64,000 nucleotides of DNA, taken from assembly GCA_964386565.1 (NCBI GenBank), contig CAYLRU010000009.1, forward strand, positions 43,896 through 107,895, in the 5' to 3' direction. Below, piece after piece: positions 44,191 to 52,276 of this stretch. The DNA is from CAYLRU01 sp964386565 (GTDB lineage: Bacteria; Desulfobacterota; Desulfobacteria; Desulfobacterales; UBA5616). Position 1 is the stretch's first letter. The number at the start of each line of letters is the position of its first letter. The notes below the pieces were generated by a model. That model was not told the DNA's origin. It saw nothing but the letters and a program-made list of their open reading frames with translations, and did not search any database. The translations under genes were made by a program, and so were the position numbers.

Positions 44191-44681
44191 ATCAACTCTT
44201 CCTTGTTTGGATTTTTTCTAATCAGGGCGATGCAGTGGGCCATCATGCCCGAACCATTTCCGATAAACCCAAGACCTTCCGTGGTCGTAAATTTAACGCT
44301 GACCTTTTCAGTTTGGACGCATAGGGCATCGGCAATATTTTTAATCATCAATTTACGATAGGGCGCCAGTTTCGGGACCTGTGCAAAAATAGTGGCATCC
44401 AGGTTCAGGATGTCGAAACCCTTATCGCGCAGCAGGGTCCCTGTGATGCTCAGCAAAGTCAGACTGTTGATGTTTAAATATCTTTCATCCGTATCCGGAA
44501 AATGCAGGCCGATATCTCCCAAAGCCGCGGCCCCTAAAAGTGCATCACACACCGCATGAACCAGTACATCAGCATCGGAATGTCCCATGAGTCCTTTTTC
44601 ATAAGGGATCTCCACGCCGCCAATGATCAGTTTGCGGCCCACAACCAGTTGGTGAACATCATGTCCGGTTCCGATACGCAC
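44187..44681 (-). CDS. ispF: 2-C-methyl-D-erythritol 2,4-cyclodiphosphate synthase
   Basis: IspF cyclises CDP-methylerythritol 2-phosphate in the MEP pathway. The 164-residue protein begins with the zinc site GTGHDVH (D8, H10) and has GHSDADVLVHAVCDALLGA and the C-terminal TTTEGLGFIG. An AGGAGG ribosome-binding site lies upstream of the ATG. The usual partner ispD is absent from this position. It heads the leftward operon with cysS, uvrB and uvrC; dxs and ispA are in another operon of the window. Confidence 0.97.
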   Translation of the reverse strand: MRIGTGHDVHQLVVGRKLIIGGVEIPYEKGLMGHSDADVLVHAVCDALLGAAALGDIGLHFPDTDERYLNINSLTLLSITGTLLRDKGFDILNLDATIFAQVPKLAPYRKLMIKNIADALCVQTEKVSVKFTTTEGLGFIGNGSGMMAHCIALIRKNPNKEELI

Positions 44682-44708
44682 AACATCGCCTCCTGTTAAA
44701 GCCTCTCT

Positions 44709-44810
44709 TCAATCCTCGCGCAGCATAAGGCCCAAGGGCAGAGAATCATCAAATAACACATTTCTTTCCTGTTTTTCAATGGGAACCATGTCCTTTAGAG
44801 TTTTAGCCAT
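44709..44810 (-). CDS. Candidate small ORF (33 aa) upstream of ispF
   Basis: This short frame runs MAKTLKDMVPIEKQERNV... and ends in LPLGLMLRED. It begins within the last codons of an upstream 39-residue frame, overlapping it by 8 bases, and ends 27 bases before ispF. It may be a leader peptide or the 3' part of a frameshifted small gene. Composition looks protein-like, with an amphipathic start and an acidic end, but there is no clear Shine-Dalgarno and I recognise no family. Confidence 0.3.
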   Translation of the reverse strand: MAKTLKDMVPIEKQERNVLFDDSLPLGLMLRED

Positions 44811-44922
44811 TGATTCGGCAGCTCACCCGATTCAGAATTTCCTTTACATGGCTTTCTTCTTGATCTGATTTACCATAATACGGTATGTTGAATTTTATTA
44901 TCCAAATCGAAGAAAATACCAT
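44803..44922 (-). CDS. Candidate small ORF (39 aa) upstream of ispF
   Basis: This frame begins at ATG 44922 directly after a 12-A run on its strand (T run at 44922-44933) and reads MVFSSIWIIKFNIPYYGKS, then a charged helix (QEESHVKEILNRV). Its TAA stop overlaps the start of the 33-residue frame downstream in another register. The two may be remnants of one gene broken by a frameshift, or paired small ORFs. The poly-A tract could be a slippage site. Weak evidence only. Confidence 0.25.
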   Translation of the reverse strand: MVFSSIWIIKFNIPYYGKSDQEESHVKEILNRVSCRING

Positions 44923-45014
44923 TTTTTTTTTTTCATAATCGTCAAGCAGCTTTTAATCAACCGACATTATTTGATAATATCGGTATTAAAACCGAGGAGC
45001 ACCAAATTAACAGC
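44923..45014. other. Remainder of the ispF / MCE-operon divergent spacer
   Basis: Together with the small ORFs at 44709-44922 this forms the 333-base spacer between ispF and the MCE operon. It is AT-rich and contains ATATCGGTATT-type sequence and a GAGGAG at 44993-44998. That GAGGAG lies about 17 bases before the next ATG, too far for a standard ribosome-binding site. Promoters for both directions are expected, but none is convincing. Confidence 0.35.
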
Positions 45015-45200
45015 ATGAAAGTTTATCAGATTAAACGTATATTCAACTATCGGTTCGACTTTGACATCGGATACCTGGCCAAGAGTCCGTGCAGGGAATG
45101 TTCTTATCGTGATGAGTTTCCGGAATGCATCGACGGGTGTCATATTCTGGACAAGATACATGAAATTCTGATTGAAAGTATTTCCTGCACCAGAGGATGA
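45015..45200 (+). CDS. Small four-cysteine protein preceding the MCE transporter
   Basis: The 61-residue product has four Cys in the order CRECSYRDEFPECIDGC (CxxC, then CxxxC after 8 residues), followed by an amphipathic helix (HILDKIHEILIESI). This looks like a small zinc-binding or redox module. The start has no well-placed Shine-Dalgarno, so initiation may be weak. It lies 55 bases before the STAS-permease gene in the same direction, so it may regulate or assist that system. The family is not recognised by name. Confidence 0.5.
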   Translation: MKVYQIKRIFNYRFDFDIGYLAKSPCRECSYRDEFPECIDGCHILDKIHEILIESISCTRG

Positions 45201-45255
45201 TTATTTTCATTACCGCTATCTGCAGGGTTTGAGTTTTGGTTGTTTTTCCATTCAT

Positions 45256-46401
45256 ATGAGACTGCAATCATCAAATACATCCGTCTCTTTTGACAAGGGG
45301 GAGCCCGGATCCGGTTCCATGACCGTCCGTATCCGGGGTAGAATAAATTACCAGACAGCGTCTTACCTGATCAGGGATATCACTGCGGGAATCCGGCGAT
45401 ACAACCCCCAAATACTGATCATTGATCTTGAACAGGTCACCTACTTTGACGATTACGGTGCCCTTGTTTTAAGTGAAGTCGGGCGTACATTTGAACACCG
45501 GGACGATAGGTTCATCATTAATGATCCGAATCGCATATCTGACAATACCATTTCATTTATTGAATTCGACAAGATCAGCGAGTCTTCACCTCTTTCAGAC
45601 CAAAAGCCGGATAACATTTTCGAAAAAATAGGAGAATCCGCTTTATTCCATGCGGGCAGCATCAAAGACATGGTCTCTTTCTTAGGGTCCGTATTTATAG
45701 CTTTTATAAAAATCATCTTTCATCCGCGAGCCCTTCGCGTCGGCGATACCATCGTCGTAATGGAAAAAACGGGTGCGAACGCGCTTCCCATTGTCGCGAT
45801 GATCAGCTTCCTTTTAGGACTTGTTATCGCGTTTATGTCATCTTTACAGCTTCGGCAATTCGGCGCAAATATCTATGTCGCGTCATTAGTGGCTATCGGC
45901 ATGGTATCGGAACTCGGTCCCATCATGACGGCCATTGTCGTTTCCGGAAGGTCGGGGTCTGCATTTGCGGCCGAAATAGGCACCATGAAAATTTCGGAAG
46001 AAATCGATGCATTGACCGCCATGGGATTCGACCCCATCATTTTTCTGGCCCTTCCCCGAATCATCGCTTCCATGATCGTTGTTCCGATTTTAACGCTTCT
46101 GTCAAACATATTCGCCATATTGGGCGGGCTGACCGTGGGCGTGTTTTTGCTGGACTTAACCTTTACCTCGTATATTTCCCAATCCCTTGAAAGTCTGACA
46201 CTTTTTGAAATTTCCTGGGGGTTGATGAAAAGCCTTGTGTTTGCGGTTCTGATCTCCTGGATCGGATGTTTGAGAGGATTTCAGGCAAAGGGCGGATCGG
46301 ATGCAGTGGGAAACGCAGCCACATCTGCCGTTGTAAGTGGTGTGTTTTTAATTGTTTTATCAGATTCATTTTTTGCGGTTCTTCGCAGCTATTGGTGGTA
46401 A
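45256..46401 (+). CDS. mlaE: MCE-type ABC transporter permease (MlaE-like) with N-terminal STAS domain
   Basis: The first 115 residues form a STAS domain (MTVRIRGRINYQTASYLI...ILIIDLEQVTYFDDYGALVL), the role filled by separate MlaB in E. coli. The rest is a MlaE-type permease with about five membrane segments (ALPIVAMISFLLGLVIAFM, YVASLVAIGMVSELGPIMT, the conserved GRSGSAFAAEIGTMKISEEIDAL). It moves phospholipids across the inner membrane with the next two genes. The frame is open back to a TTG at 45172, but ATG 45256 gives the better N-terminus; neither has a strong Shine-Dalgarno. mlaF follows after 9 bases. Confidence 0.88.
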   Translation: MRLQSSNTSVSFDKGEPGSGSMTVRIRGRINYQTASYLIRDITAGIRRYNPQILIIDLEQVTYFDDYGALVLSEVGRTFEHRDDRFIINDPNRISDNTISFIEFDKISESSPLSDQKPDNIFEKIGESALFHAGSIKDMVSFLGSVFIAFIKIIFHPRALRVGDTIVVMEKTGANALPIVAMISFLLGLVIAFMSSLQLRQFGANIYVASLVAIGMVSELGPIMTAIVVSGRSGSAFAAEIGTMKISEEIDALTAMGFDPIIFLALPRIIASMIVVPILTLLSNIFAILGGLTVGVFLLDLTFTSYISQSLESLTLFEISWGLMKSLVFAVLISWIGCLRGFQAKGGSDAVGNAATSAVVSGVFLIVLSDSFFAVLRSYWW

Positions 46402-46410
46402 ATCGGTTAT

Positions 46411-47190
46411 ATGGAAGAAAAAGAGGCAATCATAAAGGTACGCAACCTTACGGCACGATACGGTGAAAAGACCATACTTGATGAAGTCAGCTTTGATGTT
46501 TTTCCAGGAGAACGGTTCATCGTTATCGGGGGCAGCGGATGTGGCAAAAGTACCTTGATGAAGCATATGATCGGTCTGGAATCGCCTTACTCCGGCAGCG
46601 TCGTGGTTGACGGCACAGATATTTCCGCTTGTTCGGATGATGAATTCCATCATTTTTTAATTAAAATAGGGGTTCTTTTTCAAAACAGCGCCCTTATCGG
46701 ATCCATGACCCTGGCGGAAAATATTGCATTGCCCATTCTGGAATATACATCCCTGCCCCACGTCATTGTTGAGAAAATGGTTCGTCTGAAACTTCACATG
46801 GTGGATCTCGATGGATATGAAAACTATTTACCGTCGGAATTGAGCGGCGGGATGAAAAAAAGAGCCGGACTTGCCCGTGCGTTGGCGTTGAATCCAAAGA
46901 TTCTCTTTTTGGATGAACCCACTGCCGGGCTGGATCCCATTACCTCGTCTGAAATCGATGAATTGGTTTTGCGTATCAATCAAAATTTCGGGACTACCAT
47001 GATCATCGTTACCCATGAACTGGACAGCATCTTCAAGGTGGGGCAACGCGTCATTCTGCTGGACAAGCAAACCTTTGGAATTATAGCCCAAGGGAATCCA
47101 ACTGAATTGAAAAATGACATCAGTCACCCGTTGGTACACCGGTTTTTCAATCGATTGTCCCATACACGGCAATCAGATGATAATGATTAA
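46411..47190 (+). CDS. mlaF: MCE-type ABC transporter ATPase (MlaF-like)
   Basis: The 259-residue ATPase has Walker A GGSGCGKSTLMKH, a Q-loop in GVLFQNSALIGSMT, the signature ELSGGMKKRAGLARAL, Walker B ILFLDEPTAGLDP and the switch His in VTHELDS. The FQNSALIGSMT/AENIALP pattern and the SGGMKKRAGLARA signature are those of MlaF/Mkl lipid importers. It energises the STAS-permease encoded 9 bases upstream and works with the MCE protein encoded 21 bases downstream. Confidence 0.92.
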   Translation: MEEKEAIIKVRNLTARYGEKTILDEVSFDVFPGERFIVIGGSGCGKSTLMKHMIGLESPYSGSVVVDGTDISACSDDEFHHFLIKIGVLFQNSALIGSMTLAENIALPILEYTSLPHVIVEKMVRLKLHMVDLDGYENYLPSELSGGMKKRAGLARALALNPKILFLDEPTAGLDPITSSEIDELVLRINQNFGTTMIIVTHELDSIFKVGQRVILLDKQTFGIIAQGNPTELKNDISHPLVHRFFNRLSHTRQSDDND

Positions 47191-47211
47191 AAAAACGCCT
47201 GTGGGGAAAAA

Positions 47212-48219
47212 ATGACTACGACAAAAACAAAATTCAACGTGGGGATATTCGTCGTTGTCGGAACCATCATTATCTTCAGCGCATTACTATGGTTCGGATT
47301 GTCCGACTACCTGGAAAAAGGAAAATTCTACGCTGCTTTTTTTGATGAATCAGTCCAGGGGCTGGAAAAGGATTCATCCGTCAAATACAGAGGCGTGACC
47401 ATCGGACGTGTGGAGTCCATCGATGTAGCCCAGGATGATATCCTTATCCGGGTCGTGTTAAAGGTCAAAAAAGACATCGAACTCGGGGATAATGTTGTGG
47501 CCCAGCTCAAATCCGTCGGCATTACCGGTATCATGTTTGTCGACCTTGATAAAAAAAGAAACGGAGACCCGGATCTTTCACCGAAAATTAAATTTAAGCC
47601 GGAATACCCGGTTGTGGCCACAAAACCCTCCGAATTCAAGAAGTATATGGATGCCATAGACGATGTGCTCAACCAGTTGACGGCCCTGGATGTAAAAGGG
47701 ATATCAGATCGTGCAAAATCCACATTGGATACCATTAATAATGCCGTTAATGTCGTTCGGATAGAGGAAATGTCGAAAAAAATCCGATCTTCTTTCGCAC
47801 GCATGGAAGAAATCCTGGATCCTGATCAATGGAAAAACGTGATGCAATCCATTGAAACAGCAGGTGATTCGCTGGATTCTCTCATCGTAAATATCAACGG
47901 TACGGTCTCAAACATCAATAGCGCATTTGTAAGATTTGAAAAAGTCGTCAAGGAAAACGAAGTCGGTCTTGCAAAAGCCATAAAAGATTTTTCCCTGTCC
48001 ATGGAAAGAGCTGGCGCCCTGTTTTCCGAGGGCGGCGATCTGGTTCAGAAAACCGAGCAAAACCTGGAGGGATTGCAGCAACATCTGATCGTCACGCTTC
48101 AAAACCTGGAACAGGCCAGCCGTGAACTGAATCGTTCCATGGAACGCATCGCGGATCAACCGTCACTTTTAATATTCAGTAAACCCTTGCCGGAAAAGGA
48201 AATCAACGACCACCGGTAA
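47212..48219 (+). CDS. mlaD: MCE-domain protein (MlaD-like)
   Basis: The 335-residue protein has one N-terminal membrane anchor (VGIFVVVGTIIIFSALLWFGL). A single MCE domain follows (FDESVQGLEKDSSVKYRGVTIGRVESI, LKSVGITGIMFVDLD). A long helical C-terminal region rich in heptads (residues about 140-310) may form the lipid tunnel or a trans-periplasmic extension, longer than in E. coli MlaD (183 residues). It is the periplasmic substrate channel of the MCE transporter. GGGGA precedes the ATG. Confidence 0.9.
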   Translation: MTTTKTKFNVGIFVVVGTIIIFSALLWFGLSDYLEKGKFYAAFFDESVQGLEKDSSVKYRGVTIGRVESIDVAQDDILIRVVLKVKKDIELGDNVVAQLKSVGITGIMFVDLDKKRNGDPDLSPKIKFKPEYPVVATKPSEFKKYMDAIDDVLNQLTALDVKGISDRAKSTLDTINNAVNVVRIEEMSKKIRSSFARMEEILDPDQWKNVMQSIETAGDSLDSLIVNINGTVSNINSAFVRFEKVVKENEVGLAKAIKDFSLSMERAGALFSEGGDLVQKTEQNLEGLQQHLIVTLQNLEQASRELNRSMERIADQPSLLIFSKPLPEKEINDHR

Positions 48220-48239
48220 ATCGTCTGGAGAATTTTTTC

Positions 48240-48884
48240 ATGACACAAGTCCGTATGTTTATGTTTTTATTGCTATGCATGGGCACTGTTGTTGTTCAGG
48301 GCTGCGCCGGCATGAAACAACCGGTCCGGGAGACACAGTATTATACATTTGATTATAATCCGCCAAAGGCAGCAGGCTATAAAACTCTGCCGGTTACCAT
48401 TCGTATCGAGCGTTTTCAGATTTCACCGGAATATGATACGGACAGGCTTGTTTACAGCAAAGAAAAATATTTGCGCAATACCTATAATTATCACAGGTGG
48501 CGGTCAAATCCACGAGACCTGGTAACGTATTATCTGACCCGGGATTTTTCAAGATCCCAACTGTTTAACAGCGTGTTTTTTTATCAGACCCTGTATCCCG
48601 CATCATATACCATTTCCGGGACTATCGGCGAATTGTTCGAGTCTGACAGCGATCCCTGGGAAGCGGTTTTGACCCTTCATATCGTCTTGTTGAAAGAAAG
48701 TGAAACAGATAAGGATAAACGCGTGATTTTTCAAAGATTTTATACAGTAAGAAAAAAGTGTGAAAACAGAACCCCCCGGTCATTTGTTCAGTCCATGGGA
48801 AATGCCATGTCGGAAGTTTCAAGTTCAATTATCGCGGATATTTATCGTCGGATTGCCGATGATAATAAGATCATTTGCCCTTAA
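48240..48884 (+). CDS. ABC-type transport auxiliary lipoprotein (PqiC/DUF330-like)
   Basis: The 214-residue precursor has a signal peptide and lipobox VVVQGC. The mature domain resembles PqiC/LbcA-type auxiliary lipoproteins of MCE systems (ETQYYTFDYN, TIRIERFQISPEYDTDRLVY, WRSNPRDLVTYYLTRDF, YTISGTIGELFE). These proteins are thought to link the MCE tunnel to the outer membrane. It replaces the MlaC/MlaA pair of E. coli. GGAG lies at good spacing and the gene is 20 bases after mlaD, so it belongs to the same operon. Confidence 0.85.
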   Translation: MTQVRMFMFLLLCMGTVVVQGCAGMKQPVRETQYYTFDYNPPKAAGYKTLPVTIRIERFQISPEYDTDRLVYSKEKYLRNTYNYHRWRSNPRDLVTYYLTRDFSRSQLFNSVFFYQTLYPASYTISGTIGELFESDSDPWEAVLTLHIVLLKESETDKDKRVIFQRFYTVRKKCENRTPRSFVQSMGNAMSEVSSSIIADIYRRIADDNKIICP

Positions 48885-48906
48885 TCGTTAAACAAAGGTT
48901 TCGATC

Positions 48907-50529
48907 ATGCCCAAAGAAAAATTGAGCGATATTGCCGAATGGCGGCGATTGGTTCAGCATGCCGTTGATATGGAAAACCCTGGTCGTCATTTATCAATCC
49001 TTCTTCAGGATGATAGACGATTAGACGATTTTTCCATGAAAGGCGGAGGATTATGGTATGATTTTTCACGCCAGCGGGTAATAAAAAAAACCATGGATCT
49101 TCTTTATGCTCTGGCGGAAAAAAGAAACGTGGTGAAAAAATTTTCAGACATGATTTCCGGTGCTGCCGTGAATACTACTGAAAAAAGAGCCGCACTTCAC
49201 ACTGCGGCAAGGGATTTCAGAAACAGCACGATCATGCTCGACGGTTATAATGTTTTGCCGGAAATTATCGAACAACGGGAGCGGATAAAGCGCTTCAGCG
49301 AAAGTGTTCGTTCCGGAACGATTACCGGTTCCACGGGAAAACCCTTCAATGCCGCAGTGGTGATCGGAATCGGCGGATCATATCTCGGTACGGAATTTGT
49401 TACCACTGCTTTAAATGCCTATTCGGACAAACAGATCGACCTTCATTTTCTTTCAAATGTGGATATCCATAATTTCGGCACTATCGTTTCCAAAATCGAT
49501 CCGGAAAGGACGCTTTGGGTGGTCATATCCAAAAGCTACACCACTGCGGAAACCCTTGCCAACACCCGACAGGCCTATGAATATCTCAAAGCAAACAATA
49601 TGGATCCTTCGAAACATGTTGTTACCGTAACAGCCAAGGGAAGTCCGGGTGACGATCCCTCAAATCCCGTACTGCAGTCCTTCCACATGTTTGACTTTAT
49701 CGGCGGCAGATACAGCGTGACCTCGGCTGTGGGCGGTGTTCCAATAAGTCTGTTTGCGGGGTATCCTGTTTTTGAACGGTTTTTGAAAGGCGCAGAAGAA
49801 ATGGATCGACATTGTGCCCATGCCCTTCTCAAGGAAAATCTGCCCCTGACTGCCGCTCTCATTGCCATATGGAATAATAATTTTCTGGGTTATCCCGCAC
49901 AGGCGATCATTCCTTATGCATCTCCCCTGGCAAAACTGGCTCCCCATATTCAGCAGTTGAACATGGAGAGCAACGGCAAATCCGTGTATGACGACGGTGA
50001 TCCCATAGAAGTTCCCACGGGAACCATCATTTTCGGAGAACCCGGAACCAATGCGCAGCATTCATTCTTTCAACTGGCCCACCAGGGTCGGGGCTTCCCC
50101 ATTGATTTTATAGGGGTAATCAATCCCCAATACAATACATGCACCTCGCGTTCCAAAGGCGTTACAAATCATCAGGAACTCTGGGCGAATCTTATTTCCC
50201 AACCCGCATCCCTGGCCCGTGGAAAACATGATGAAGATGCTGCCAAATCTTTTTCCGGGAACAGGCCTTCCTCAACCATTGTATTAAATGATCTCTCTCC
50301 GGAGAACGTGGGACGCCTGTTGTCGTTTTACGAAGCAAAAACCGTATACGAGGCGTTTGTGTGGGGGATCAACCCCTTTGATCAGTTCGGTGTTGAACTC
50401 GGCAAATCCATGGCCTCGGGCATCCGAAACGAAATGGCCGCAAGGAATGCATCTGAACACCATTCGTTCAACCGGACCGATTTTATATCCCGGCATTATT
50501 TGAATCTGCTCTTTTCAGGACATATATAA
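48907..50529 (+). CDS. pgi: Glucose-6-phosphate isomerase
   Basis: Pgi interconverts glucose-6-phosphate and fructose-6-phosphate. The 540-residue protein matches the long (E. coli/eukaryote-like) type: VVIGIGGSYLGTEFV, a serine-rich phosphate loop (WVVISKSYTTAETLANTR), FDFIGGRYSVTSAVG and the C-terminal FDQFGVELGKSMA. It lies 22 bases after the MCE lipoprotein gene with an AAAGG ribosome-binding site, so it may be co-transcribed with the transporter although the functions are unrelated. Confidence 0.96.
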   Translation: MPKEKLSDIAEWRRLVQHAVDMENPGRHLSILLQDDRRLDDFSMKGGGLWYDFSRQRVIKKTMDLLYALAEKRNVVKKFSDMISGAAVNTTEKRAALHTAARDFRNSTIMLDGYNVLPEIIEQRERIKRFSESVRSGTITGSTGKPFNAAVVIGIGGSYLGTEFVTTALNAYSDKQIDLHFLSNVDIHNFGTIVSKIDPERTLWVVISKSYTTAETLANTRQAYEYLKANNMDPSKHVVTVTAKGSPGDDPSNPVLQSFHMFDFIGGRYSVTSAVGGVPISLFAGYPVFERFLKGAEEMDRHCAHALLKENLPLTAALIAIWNNNFLGYPAQAIIPYASPLAKLAPHIQQLNMESNGKSVYDDGDPIEVPTGTIIFGEPGTNAQHSFFQLAHQGRGFPIDFIGVINPQYNTCTSRSKGVTNHQELWANLISQPASLARGKHDEDAAKSFSGNRPSSTIVLNDLSPENVGRLLSFYEAKTVYEAFVWGINPFDQFGVELGKSMASGIRNEMAARNASEHHSFNRTDFISRHYLNLLFSGHI

Positions 50530-50666
50530 GTCAGGTCTCGGGGTGTTTTTGCAATTTTTAAAAGCTTGACAAAATCAGTTGGTTCACTTAGTTATATCAA
50601 AGCTTATCAAATTCGGAGGTTACCCGTAAGATCTTTTTGGATCCATGTCCAAAATGGAGAAATCCC

Positions 50667-51149
50667 ATGGAAATCAGTCAATCCGAACCCCTGTTGACCT
50701 TTTATCCGGACAGCGACAATAATGTGCTTATCTCCTGCCCTTACTGCAACTTCATTAAAAAAATCAATGCGTTGAAATACAGGGATTCCGGAAAAGCCCT
50801 CAAGGTCCGATGCAAGTGCGGTGGAATTTTCAGTTGCACCATCGATTTCAGAAAATTTTATCGGAAAAAGGTCAACCTTGCCGGTGAATATGTTGTATTA
50901 AAAAATCAGAGAAAAGGCGACCTGCTGGTTGAGGATATTTCCATGGGCGGCCTGGGCTTCAACAACATGACGCCCCACAATCTGGAAAAGGGAGACATCC
51001 TGGAAATCAAATTCAGGCTTGATGATAAAAACCGAACCGAACTCAAGCGCAGGGTAATGGTCATGCTCGTCAAGGGTCATTTTGTCGGTACTGAATTTAC
51101 AGAAAAAAACCGTTTTGATAAAGAACTGGGGTTTTATCTGTCGCCCTGA
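50667..51149 (+). CDS. PilZ domain protein with an N-terminal zinc ribbon
   Basis: ATG 50667, preceded by GGAG at 8 bases, starts a 160-residue protein; upstream in-frame ATGs lack ribosome-binding sites. The N-terminus has a CPYC (C24-C27) and CKC (C49-C51) arrangement like an MJ0042-type zinc finger. A PilZ domain follows with R62/R66 (FRKFYRKKVN) and the box EDISMGGLGF (D90-S92-G94-G95). The combination suggests a c-di-GMP-responsive regulator that also binds a protein or nucleic acid. A possible promoter TTGACA is at 50566-50571 with no good -10 at standard spacing. It is convergent with fabH. Confidence 0.85.
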   Translation: MEISQSEPLLTFYPDSDNNVLISCPYCNFIKKINALKYRDSGKALKVRCKCGGIFSCTIDFRKFYRKKVNLAGEYVVLKNQRKGDLLVEDISMGGLGFNNMTPHNLEKGDILEIKFRLDDKNRTELKRRVMVMLVKGHFVGTEFTEKNRFDKELGFYLSP

Positions 51150-51163
51150 AATTATTCGCCTTT

Positions 51164-52174
51164 TTAGACTTCAAACCGGTAAATGATGCTGCCCCAGGTC
51201 ACGCCCGCGCCAAGACCTAAAAAACACACCGTACTTCCCTTTCCAATGATGTTCATTTCAAGTGCTTCATCCAGTGCAATGGGAATGGTTGCCGCCGTGG
51301 TGTTGCCGTACCGTTGAATGTTGTTAAACACTTTTTCATCCGGAAGGCCCATGGCTCTTTGAAAAAACTGGTTAATTCTCAAATTGGCCTGATGGGGAAT
51401 AAACAAGTCAATATCTTCCTTTGACAAACCGGCCTGTTTCAATGTTTCGTTGGCGACTTCCGGAAGTCTCCTGACCGCCAGCTTAAAAACCGTTTTGCCG
51501 TCCATATTCGGGTAATGTAGCCCTTGTTCAATCATTTCTATTGACACCCTCGGGGATTTTCTGGAAGCCGGTGCTTCCGTAAAAAGTGCATCTGCATATT
51601 CCCCCTGGGCATGCAATGCCGTGGCCAGCACGCCGATTTTTTCTTCATTGTCGACAGCTTCGATACACAATGCACCGGCTCCGTCTCCAAAGATAACGGT
51701 GACATCACGACCCCTTGTGGAAATATCCAGCCCCGTGCTGTGAACTTCTGATCCGACAAGGAGTATCTTGTCGGCCAATTCGCTGCGAATATAGGCATCG
51801 GCGATGCTTAGCCCGTAGATAAATCCGGTGCACTGCTGCCTTATGTCCAGGGCCGGTGTCGTCTCAAGACCCAGTTTATGCTGCAGCAAACAACCAGAAC
51901 CCGGGAAAAAAATATCCGGGCTCAAGGTGGCGAAAATGATCAAATCGAGATCTTTGGCTGACCAACCGGCTTTTTCCAAAGCGATCTTTGCTGCTTCAAA
52001 TCCAAGTTCCGCCGAACCCGCCTCTTTGCCTTCTTCAACCCAATAGCGTTGTTCTATTCCGGTTCGCTGGACAATCCATTCGTTGGATGTGTCCATCCAT
52101 TTGGCAAGATCATGGTTGGTGATTAAACGTGAGGGGAGGTATCGGCTCGTAGATCTGATAATCGCTTTTCGCAT
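51164..52174 (-). CDS. 3-oxoacyl-ACP synthase III family protein (FabH-like)
   Basis: The 336-residue thiolase-fold enzyme has the Cys-His-Asn triad: C115 in DIRQQCTGFIYG, the His in IPHQANLRI and the Asn in YGNTTAATIP. It fits KAS III enzymes that start fatty-acid synthesis. The C-terminal LGLGAGVTWGSIIYRF is typical of FabH. It is not within a fab operon, so it may serve a special acyl chain, and the symbol fabH is withheld. The upstream gap to recD is 102 bases; it is read leftward and convergent with the PilZ gene. Confidence 0.88.
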   Translation of the reverse strand: MRKAIIRSTSRYLPSRLITNHDLAKWMDTSNEWIVQRTGIEQRYWVEEGKEAGSAELGFEAAKIALEKAGWSAKDLDLIIFATLSPDIFFPGSGCLLQHKLGLETTPALDIRQQCTGFIYGLSIADAYIRSELADKILLVGSEVHSTGLDISTRGRDVTVIFGDGAGALCIEAVDNEEKIGVLATALHAQGEYADALFTEAPASRKSPRVSIEMIEQGLHYPNMDGKTVFKLAVRRLPEVANETLKQAGLSKEDIDLFIPHQANLRINQFFQRAMGLPDEKVFNNIQRYGNTTAATIPIALDEALEMNIIGKGSTVCFLGLGAGVTWGSIIYRFEV

Positions 52175-52276
52175 AAATCGTCTCCTTTTGTTGTTTAATA
52201 AAACCTTTATGCGTGTTCAAAGTTACATGTACAAGATAAATGGCAGTGTTTAAGTATAAAATTTTCCTGATGCAGA

